Shown: positions 6,295-12,076 of the stretch, one piece after another
How positions within the stretch are numbered: the first letter of the stretch is position 1
How the letters are laid out: the number at the start of each line of letters is the position of its first letter
Assembly (NCBI GenBank): GCA_905193765.1
Contig: CAJJPZ010000062.1
Location: 1 to 12,076, forward strand
Direction: 5' to 3'
DNA length: 12,076 nt
From: an uncultured Eubacterium sp.
GTDB lineage: Bacteria; Bacillota; Clostridia; Peptostreptococcales; Anaerovoracaceae
Made by a program: the position numbers and the translations under genes
Notes under the pieces: model-generated
Database searches by the model: none
The model's input: the letters and a program-made list of their open reading frames with translations, nothing else
What the model was told of the DNA's origin: nothing

Positions 6295-7839
6295 TTATAA
6301 AGGTATGTTCGAATGCTTTTTATATGGTGTATTTCCTTTTTTATTGCGTATTATACGCATGTCTCTTATGATACGGCTCCTGAGATCTTCAGGGTCTATG
6401 ACATCGTCTACTATGCCGTATTCCGCACCTTTGTACGGATTCAGGAATGTTTCCTTGTATTTCTCGGAAAGTTCCTTTCTTTTTGCATTCTGATCCTCAG
6501 CTGCTGCGATCTCATGCTTGAACACGATATTCGCTGCACCTTCTGCTCCCATTATAGCGAGTTCGCCTGTAGGAAGTGCGTAGACGAAGTCTGCGCCCAT
6601 GCCCTTTCCGCACATTGCCGAATATGCTCCGCCGTAATCTTTCCTCACGACAACAGTGATCTTAGGCACTGTCGCTTCAGAGTATGCGAACAGCAGTTTC
6701 GCACCGTTTCTTATGATACCGTTGTGCTCCTGGATGACTCCCGGCAGATATCCCGGTGTGTCCGCAAGTGTTATCAGCGGTATGTTGTAACAGTCACAGA
6801 ATCTTACGAATCTTGCTGCCTTCCAGGACGCGTTGACATCGATACATCCTGCAAGAACCTTAGGCTGGTTCCCTACTATACCTACTGTCTCACCACCCAT
6901 GCGCGCAAACCCTACGACTATATTCGTAGCGAAATTTTCCTGAACTTCCATAAAGTCGCCATTATCGACAAAGCTTCTGATCATGTCTTTTATATCAAAC
7001 GACTTTTGCGCATCGAGAGGTATTATATCTCTTATTTCCGGCGTTTTACGATCCACCGGGTCTGTTTCCTCATACTGCGGCGGCAGTTCCCTGCTGTTCG
7101 ACGGCAGGAAGGACAGCAGACGTTTTGCAACATCGAAGCCTTCCTGTTCAGATTTTACAACGAAGTGCGCCAGACCAGTCACGGATCCGTGAACTCCGCT
7201 TCCACCGATTTCATCGAACGTGGTTTCTTCCCCTGTTACTGATTTTATTACTGCCGGGCCGGTTATGAACATCTTACCTATAGGATCAACCTGGATAGTA
7301 AAATCAGTCAGGGCTGCACAGTAGGCTGTTCCTCCTGCGCATGTGCCAAGTATAAGTGATATCTGAGGCACCCATCCGGATGCTATGCTTGTTTTCCCGA
7401 AAGTTGAGCAGTATGCGTGGAGTGCGGATACTCCTTCCTGTATCCTTGCTCCTGCTGCATCATTGAATGTAACGATAGGACATCCTGCTTCCATCGCCTT
7501 TTCGAAACAGTTCATGATCTTGTCACGCCCTGCTTCTCCCATGGATCCGCCCATTATCGTAACATCATTGGCGTATGCGAATACAGGTCTGCCGTATACG
7601 TTGCCGTATCCGCACAGTACGCCTTCATTGCCGAGATCCTTCTGGTTGAGGCCGAAATCTGCACATCTGTTTCTGGTCCACGGCTTCAGTTCCGAATATG
7701 TATCAGGATCAAAGAAACCGTCTATCCTTTCCTCTGCAGTGAGTTTGCCTTTCTTGTGCATTTTCTCGACTCTCACAGGATCGTTTTTTATTTTAAGTGC
7801 TTCCCTTTTTTCTCTGAATGTTTCATATATATCGCTCAT
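6295..7839 (-). CDS. Acyl-CoA carboxyltransferase, propionyl-CoA carboxylase beta / methylmalonyl-CoA decarboxylase alpha type
   Basis: A 514-residue biotin-dependent carboxyltransferase, full length for the family. It moves CO2 between carboxybiotin and an acyl-CoA, as part of a carboxylase or of a sodium-pumping decarboxylase. Both crotonase-like halves are seen. The first has NDAAGARIQEG (126-136), CAGGTAY (167-173) and TGPAVIKSVTGEE (193-205). The second has LADTPGYLPG (358-367), GGAYSAMCGKGMGAD (403-417) and ELAIMGAEGAANI (426-438). The tail KKHSNIPL matches the usual KKHGNIPL ending, so the C-terminus is complete. The residue after GGAY, known to steer acyl-CoA choice (Asp in propionyl-CoA carboxylase), is Ser407. 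No biotin carboxylase, biotin carrier or membrane decarboxylase subunit is in the window, so its partners are elsewhere. It follows the dihydropyrimidinase by 28 bases, and its ribosome site is weak. Substrate undecided among malonyl-, methylmalonyl- and propionyl-CoA. Confidence 0.9.
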   Translation of the reverse strand: MSDIYETFREKREALKIKNDPVRVEKMHKKGKLTAEERIDGFFDPDTYSELKPWTRNRCADFGLNQKDLGNEGVLCGYGNVYGRPVFAYANDVTIMGGSMGEAGRDKIMNCFEKAMEAGCPIVTFNDAAGARIQEGVSALHAYCSTFGKTSIASGWVPQISLILGTCAGGTAYCAALTDFTIQVDPIGKMFITGPAVIKSVTGEETTFDEIGGSGVHGSVTGLAHFVVKSEQEGFDVAKRLLSFLPSNSRELPPQYEETDPVDRKTPEIRDIIPLDAQKSFDIKDMIRSFVDNGDFMEVQENFATNIVVGFARMGGETVGIVGNQPKVLAGCIDVNASWKAARFVRFCDCYNIPLITLADTPGYLPGVIQEHNGIIRNGAKLLFAYSEATVPKITVVVRKDYGGAYSAMCGKGMGADFVYALPTGELAIMGAEGAANIVFKHEIAAAEDQNAKRKELSEKYKETFLNPYKGAEYGIVDDVIDPEDLRSRIIRDMRIIRNKKGNTPYKKHSNIPL

Positions 7840-7867
7840 AATTTAAGTTCTCTTTCCTAAACGCTCT

Positions 7868-9271
7868 TTAAAGCAGCGGTCCGCTGAAATTGAGTTTACT
7901 GCACTTTACCAGTCTGCCATCGCCACGGTTGCCCAGGAACTCTCCATCCTTGTACACAAGGCGACCTCTGCTGTATGTTGCTTCAGGATATCCCTTCAGC
8001 TCTACACCTTCCCAGATAGTGTGGTCTGTATCACCGTGCATCGCATCATTGGTGATGGTGAACTTTTTCTCAGGATCGTATATAACGATGTCTGCATCAA
8101 GGCCCGGACGGATCGCACCCTTCTGATCGGAGAGACCGAAGAGTTTCGCAGGGTTTGTTGAACAAAGTTCGACTGCTCTGCAGAATGATATCCTTCCTTT
8201 GTTTGCTTCCGAAAGTACATACGGATACATGTTCTCGACTCCGGCACATCCGTTAGGGATAGTCGTGAAGTCTCCCGGAGTACCGTCTTTCTTAGTGATG
8301 CCCCAGTCTTTCTCCGCTCTTGTGAACGGGCAATGGTCTGTTGCGATGGTGGAAACATTTCCGTTCTTTATGCCTTCCCAGACAGCATCCTGAGATGCCT
8401 GATTTTTCATCGGAGGTGAGCAGACAAAATCTCTTCCCCTCTCGCGTTTGTATACTTCGCTGGTGAAGTGCAGATACTGAGGACATGTTTCTGCAAAGAT
8501 CGGATAACCTTCTTCTCTTGCCTTTGTCACAGCCTCCATGCCCATCTTGTCTGCAAGGTGAACGATGTACAGCGGTGCTTCAGCCATCTTCGCAAGATTT
8601 ACAGCTCTCACATCAGCTTCGCCTTCCACCATTTCATTCTTGGCCATATAATGCCACCATGCATCAGTCTTTCCTTCTGACAGGTATTTCTGCACCAGGA
8701 AATTGTTCACATCTCTGTTTTCGGCATGGACGCCTACCAGCGCGCCTATCTCTTTTGATTTGCACAGTACCTTGAAAAACGATCCGTCATCTACGCCGTA
8801 ATCATATACCATGAATACCTTGAATGACGGTATACCGAATTCCACGGCATCCTCCATGGACTCCAGCATGCCTTCGGATTCCACATCACTTACTCCGATA
8901 TGGAACGAGTAGTCTACTGCAGCATCCACAGAAGCCAGCGCATCTCTGCGCTTTACGGCATCAAGCATTTTCTCGCCGTGAGCCTGGTTCACAAAATCGA
9001 ATACTGTAGTTGTACCGCCGCATGCAGCTGATCTTGTTCCCGCAAAATAATCATCCGATGTGGTGGTTCCCCCGAATGAGAGGGCCAGATGTGTATGCCC
9101 ATCTATGGCCCCCGGGAGAATCAATTTATTGTCAGCATCGATAGATGTTTTAAAATTGCTCTCGTCAAAATCGTGTCCTATTGCCTGTATTTTCTCACCA
9201 TTCACAGCAATGTCCGCCTTGAACATCTCTTTAGCTGTGACTATAGTTCCGTTTTTTATCAGTAAATCCAT
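7868..9271 (-). CDS. hydA: Dihydropyrimidinase / D-hydantoinase (cyclic amidohydrolase)
   Basis: A 467-residue zinc amidohydrolase, the usual length. It opens dihydrouracil or dihydrothymine, or 5-substituted hydantoins, to the N-carbamoyl amino acid in the cytoplasm. The binuclear metal site is complete: GHTH (His59, His61), the carboxylated lysine Lys151 in SFKVFMVYD, His182 in VHAEN, His238 in IVHLADK, and Asp312 in ATDHCPF. Tyr156 just after the lysine fits the substrate-binding tyrosine of dihydropyrimidinases. GCAGVENMYP (341-350) forms the usual later loop, and SRGRLVYKDGEF ends the small beta domain. ATG at 9271 has AAGGAGC (9278-9284) 6 bases upstream, overlapping the preA stop. Direct linkage to preTA favours dihydropyrimidine as substrate over hydantoin, but specificity cannot be proved from sequence. 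Confidence 0.94.
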   Translation of the reverse strand: MDLLIKNGTIVTAKEMFKADIAVNGEKIQAIGHDFDESNFKTSIDADNKLILPGAIDGHTHLALSFGGTTTSDDYFAGTRSAACGGTTTVFDFVNQAHGEKMLDAVKRRDALASVDAAVDYSFHIGVSDVESEGMLESMEDAVEFGIPSFKVFMVYDYGVDDGSFFKVLCKSKEIGALVGVHAENRDVNNFLVQKYLSEGKTDAWWHYMAKNEMVEGEADVRAVNLAKMAEAPLYIVHLADKMGMEAVTKAREEGYPIFAETCPQYLHFTSEVYKRERGRDFVCSPPMKNQASQDAVWEGIKNGNVSTIATDHCPFTRAEKDWGITKKDGTPGDFTTIPNGCAGVENMYPYVLSEANKGRISFCRAVELCSTNPAKLFGLSDQKGAIRPGLDADIVIYDPEKKFTITNDAMHGDTDHTIWEGVELKGYPEATYSRGRLVYKDGEFLGNRGDGRLVKCSKLNFSGPLL

Positions 9272-9282
9272 AAAGCAGCTCC

Positions 9283-10536
9283 TTACTTAAAGCTCTTCTT
9301 GTAAATGATTTCTTCTTTCTTTGCACCTTCGTCAAATGCAACTTCGCCCGGAGTTATACATCCCTGTACCGGACATACCTTCTGGCAGAGGTGACATCCT
9401 ACACATCTGTCTGTATTCAGACTTGGTCTTCTTGTTTCTTCATCCCAGTCGATTGCCTGATGTCCGCCGTCATAACATGATACATAGCATCTTCCGCATC
9501 CTACACACTTGTCGTGATCGAAAGCAGGTCTGATCTTGAATGTTCTTGTGAATTCCGATGGAGTCGTTATGTTCTTGAGTGCAAGTCCTACGAAATCATC
9601 GAGTTTGTCATATCCCTTCTCTTCCATCCAGTATGAAAGACCTGAAATTATATCCTCAACGATCCTGTAGCCGTACTCCATAACGGATGTACATATCTGT
9701 ACGTTTCTTGCTCCAAGAAGCAGGAAGTCAAGAGCGTCTTCCCATGTGTATACTCCACCTACGCCCGAGATAGGTACTCCCTGAAGACCCGGGAACTGTC
9801 CCATTTCATTGATGAATCTCAGTGCGATAGGCTTTACAGCTCTTCCTGACATTCCTGATATAGCAGATTTTCCGTTTACAACAGGTTCTGTAGTGAACAG
9901 ATCCTTATCTATATCCATTATCGATTTGACTGTATTGATCGCTGATATACCGTCAGCTCCGCCTCTTACAGCAGCCATTGCTGAAGGGATCATGTTAGTG
10001 ATATTCGGTGTCATCTTGGCGATAACGGCCATCTTTGTTGCGCTTCTTGCAGCCTTTGTATATTTTTCGACCAGTTCAGGATTGCATCCTACGTCTGATC
10101 CCATGTTGTCACGACCCATATGCGGACATGACATGTTCAGCTCAACGCCGTCGATACCGATCTGATCAGCACTCTTTACCAGGTTGATCCAGTCTTCGTC
10201 ACTTCCGCCCATGAGAGTTGCGAAGATCCTGTGTTCCGGATAGTCTCTCTTGAGTCTGTACATGAATTCAGCGTTCTGTTCGAATGTGTTCTGTGAAGCG
10301 TGTTCGCAGTTTTTGAACATCGACCATGGGCCGCCCATGTCTCTTACGCCGAATATAGGTGATATCTCATGTTCAGGCACTGAGTCCTGATTCTTGTAGA
10401 ATACGCCTGCCCAGCCGTCCTCGAAGGCTTTCGCGATCATGTCGTAGTTGTTGCAGACCGGTGATGAAGCGAGGAAAAACGGATTCAGGCATTTCACTCC
10501 TGCGAATTCTATTGATAAATCTTTCTTAAATGTCAT
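9283..10536 (-). CDS. preA: NAD-dependent dihydropyrimidine dehydrogenase, PreA subunit
   Basis: A 417-residue FMN/iron-sulfur subunit that with PreT reduces uracil or thymine to the 5,6-dihydro form, using NADH. Residues 1 to about 310 form the dihydroorotate-dehydrogenase-like FMN barrel, with ASSPVCNN (23-30), LNMSCPHMG (133-141), AKMTPNITN (173-181), GGADGISAINTV (192-203) and SGVGGV (257-262). The C-terminal ferredoxin domain carries two [4Fe-4S] sites: Cys344, 347, 350, 354 and Cys378, 381, 384, 388. It corresponds to the C-terminal half of mammalian DPD. In the active-site loop, mammalian enzymes read LACGQDPEL, while this protein reads SDVGCNPEL (Cys151), so the catalytic cysteine is not at the expected place. 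The ATG overlaps the preT stop as TAATG, indicating translational coupling and a 1:1 complex. Confidence 0.94.
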   Translation of the reverse strand: MTFKKDLSIEFAGVKCLNPFFLASSPVCNNYDMIAKAFEDGWAGVFYKNQDSVPEHEISPIFGVRDMGGPWSMFKNCEHASQNTFEQNAEFMYRLKRDYPEHRIFATLMGGSDEDWINLVKSADQIGIDGVELNMSCPHMGRDNMGSDVGCNPELVEKYTKAARSATKMAVIAKMTPNITNMIPSAMAAVRGGADGISAINTVKSIMDIDKDLFTTEPVVNGKSAISGMSGRAVKPIALRFINEMGQFPGLQGVPISGVGGVYTWEDALDFLLLGARNVQICTSVMEYGYRIVEDIISGLSYWMEEKGYDKLDDFVGLALKNITTPSEFTRTFKIRPAFDHDKCVGCGRCYVSCYDGGHQAIDWDEETRRPSLNTDRCVGCHLCQKVCPVQGCITPGEVAFDEGAKKEEIIYKKSFK

Positions 10537-11753
10537 TATTTCACACCTGCTTTCTTTTCAAGATACTCTGCAATGGCTTCAGCTGCTTCCTTACTGTCTG
10601 CAACTGCCTGTACTACTGTCTTTCCGCCGTTTACCAGGTCTCCTCCTGAGAATACGCCGTCTGCATCTACAGCGATATCTTCTGCTGCCTGTCCTACTGC
10701 GAATACTACAGTGTCTGCCTTTACTTTAGCTGTCGATTCTCCGTCTCTTCCCTTGAATACAACGAAGTCTACTTTACCGTCTTTCTTGATTATCTCTTCA
10801 GGTGCGAATTCAGTTGTCATAGTCACACCCATTGCCTGGACATATTTGATCTCAGCGATCTCTGCAGGTGCTTCTTCGATAGTCCTTCTGTAATAGATCA
10901 TTACTTTTTCAGCTCCTGCCAGCTTTGCTGTTGCTGCGCAGTCCATCGCAACGTCTCCTCCGCCGATAACAACGACTTTTTTTCCTGTTGCTGATTTTCC
11001 GTCGCTTTCTCTTGCTGCCTTGAGATAATCCAGTGCATTGTACACGCCTTCTGCATCATCTCCAGGTAAAGCTACAGTCTTAGGAGCCCACAGTCCTGTT
11101 CCTGCGAAAACAGCATCGTATCCTTCTGCTTTGAGGCTTTCCGCTGAGCTGATCTTCTTTCCGAATTCGAAATTCACGCCAAGATCCTTTATGAGTTCTA
11201 TATCGTGATCCACTGTTGCCTGAGGCAGTCTTGCCGGAAGTATACCGTATGTCAGCATGCCGCCTGCTTTTTCCTGTGCTTCGAATATAGTCACATCATA
11301 ACCCTTCTGCGCCAGTACTGCAGCGGCTGCCAGTGAAGCAGGGCCTGCTCCGATACATGCTACTTTTCCTGCTTTCTTTTCTGCCGGAGCTTTCATGTAT
11401 TTCATGCCGAGTTCCTGTTCCTGCTCGATGATGTAGCTCTGCAGTCTTCCGATTTCGATAGGCTTGTCGATGCCGCATCTGCTGCATGCATCCTGACACA
11501 GCTGGTCATATGGACAGACTTTGGCACAGCTCCCACCAAGAGGATTGTTCATCCTGATGGTCTCGCCGGCGCCTTTGATATTGCTGAATCTCAGCGCACG
11601 GATGAATCTTGCCGGATCTGTTCCTGCCGGACATGCCATGCTGCACGGAGCATCATGGCATAAGAGACATCTTGACGCCTCTTCCATGGCAGTTCTGAGG
11701 TTATAACTTGGTACCGCTGCTTCCAGGTATTCTTTCTTGATAACTTTACTCAA
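10536..11753 (-). CDS. preT: NAD-dependent dihydropyrimidine dehydrogenase, PreT subunit (FAD, iron-sulfur)
   Basis: A 405-residue electron-input subunit, close to E. coli PreT in size and related to the small subunit of glutamate synthase. It oxidises NAD(P)H at FAD and passes electrons through iron-sulfur clusters to PreA. The N-terminal domain has CLLCHDAPCSMACP (Cys29, 32, 37, 41) and a second group at Cys76, 80, 86 and 90. Then come the FAD-binding GAGPAS (135-140), the acidic FEAQEKAGG end of that fold, the NAD-binding VIGGGDVAMD (262-271), and the late AVGQ and GGDLVNGG (370-377) motifs for FAD. The start is TTG at 11753-11751, with AGGAG (11763-11767) 9 bases upstream; an in-frame TGA just upstream excludes a longer form. 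It follows the M20 gene by 23 bases and overlaps preA by one base. Confidence 0.94.
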   Translation of the reverse strand: MSKVIKKEYLEAAVPSYNLRTAMEEASRCLLCHDAPCSMACPAGTDPARFIRALRFSNIKGAGETIRMNNPLGGSCAKVCPYDQLCQDACSRCGIDKPIEIGRLQSYIIEQEQELGMKYMKAPAEKKAGKVACIGAGPASLAAAAVLAQKGYDVTIFEAQEKAGGMLTYGILPARLPQATVDHDIELIKDLGVNFEFGKKISSAESLKAEGYDAVFAGTGLWAPKTVALPGDDAEGVYNALDYLKAARESDGKSATGKKVVVIGGGDVAMDCAATAKLAGAEKVMIYYRRTIEEAPAEIAEIKYVQAMGVTMTTEFAPEEIIKKDGKVDFVVFKGRDGESTAKVKADTVVFAVGQAAEDIAVDADGVFSGGDLVNGGKTVVQAVADSKEAAEAIAEYLEKKAGVK

Positions 11754-11762
11754 TGTGTTTCA

Positions 11763-11767
11763 CTCCT
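11763..11767 (-). promoter_or_regulatory. Ribosome binding site fixing the TTG start of preT
   Basis: AGGAG on the minus strand, 9 bases before TTG 11753-11751, in the 23-base gap after the M20 hydrolase stop. It supports TTG as the start, since the next in-frame ATG would remove the residues leading into the first iron-sulfur motif. Confidence 0.65.
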
Positions 11768-11776
11768 ATCTTTTCA

Positions 11777-12076
11777 TTAAAAATCCAACTTCTTGAAATC
11801 TTCTTTGTTCATCTGGCTTGTTGTTAAAAATATTGCTGCATTTCCTGCCATAGCCTTTTCAATGAAATCTGTTCTGCATTTATCATAAGGTGTATGAGCG
11901 AACTGTTCCTGCATTCCAGAATATCCGATAGTCGGCTTCCTGTAATGACCTGCTGTTACGGCTGCGTCTGTTGCGAATGACCAGTAGCCGTATTTAACCG
12001 GCTGACCGATATTCTCCAGAGCCTTCGCACATGCCTGAGTGAACGGCTGATCCTTCTTGATCTTCCATGCTTCAGT
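11777..12076 (-). CDS. M20-family metallohydrolase (amidohydrolase/carbamoylase-like), C-terminal fragment
   Basis: The last 99 residues of a gene that enters from the right edge; the stop TAA is at 11779-11777. The fragment contains YGYWSFATDAAVTAGHYRK, then KPTIGYSGMQEQFAHTPYDKC. This is the closing pattern of M20/M28-type di-zinc hydrolases: an STDA-like substrate loop, a G-Y-x-G turn, and the AHTP histidine that usually binds the second metal. It resembles the YgeY group, often found beside hydantoinase genes, more than the classic HyuC group, though this rests on memory of motifs. The family removes acyl or carbamoyl groups from amino acids. With preTA and a dihydropyrimidinase downstream, removal of the carbamoyl group from N-carbamoyl-beta-alanine is a reasonable inference. 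Most of the protein, including the first metal ligands, is outside the window. Confidence 0.8.
   Translation of the reverse strand, partial: TEAWKIKKDQPFTQACAKALENIGQPVKYGYWSFATDAAVTAGHYRKPTIGYSGMQEQFAHTPYDKCRTDFIEKAMAGNAAIFLTTSQMNKEDFKKLDF

Noticed and set aside
6313..7242. A 309-codon open frame on the plus strand
   Set aside because: It lies entirely antisense to the well-supported carboxyltransferase, its translation is rich in Cys, His and Arg with no recognisable domain, and it has no partner genes on that strand.
8002..8486. Two overlapping minus-strand frames inside the dihydropyrimidinase gene
   Set aside because: They are out-of-frame readings of hydA with Ser/Arg-rich translations and no start signals; the hydA frame has all metal ligands intact.

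Overview
The window looks like a chromosomal segment of an anaerobic, spore-forming Bacillota of the class Clostridia. Two sporulation genes (gpr, spoIIP) sit in the classical gpr-spoIIP-lepA-hemW order. Next to them is a reductive, oxygen-independent pyrimidine catabolic operon with ferredoxin-type iron-sulfur subunits. A gut or oral amino-acid-fermenting lineage such as the Anaerovoracaceae is a guess; nothing here fixes the genus. Every gene I can support lies on the minus strand, so transcription runs from high to low coordinates. No RNA genes, insertion sequences, CRISPR arrays or origins were seen.

Right block (about 12076 down to 4108): a tight operon whose promoter lies outside the window. 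In transcription order it encodes the C-terminal end of an M20-type amidohydrolase, PreT and PreA (NAD-dependent dihydropyrimidine dehydrogenase), a dihydropyrimidinase/hydantoinase, a biotin-dependent acyl-CoA carboxyltransferase, a degenerate and shortened HAD-type protein, and a class III aminotransferase. A strong intrinsic terminator closes it at about 3992-4030. Read as a pathway, PreTA reduces uracil or thymine, the dihydropyrimidinase opens the ring, the M20 hydrolase may remove the carbamoyl group to give beta-alanine or beta-aminoisobutyrate, and the aminotransferase may convert these to malonate or methylmalonate semialdehyde. The carboxyltransferase would suit a later malonyl-CoA or methylmalonyl-CoA step. 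That last link is inference.

Left block (3913 down to 1): gpr (germination protease), spoIIP (forespore engulfment hydrolase), a previously easy-to-miss 50-residue membrane protein gene with its own good ribosome binding site, lepA (elongation factor 4) and the first 23 codons of hemW, which overlaps the end of lepA. These genes favour ATA for isoleucine in the stretches I read, whereas the catabolic genes favour ATC, so the terminator also marks a change in codon style.

Stretches without a gene are short. The longest is 3914-4107 (194 bases), which holds two hairpins, the operon terminator and the likely gpr leader. The next is 6181-6294 (114 bases), which holds an unexplained hairpin.
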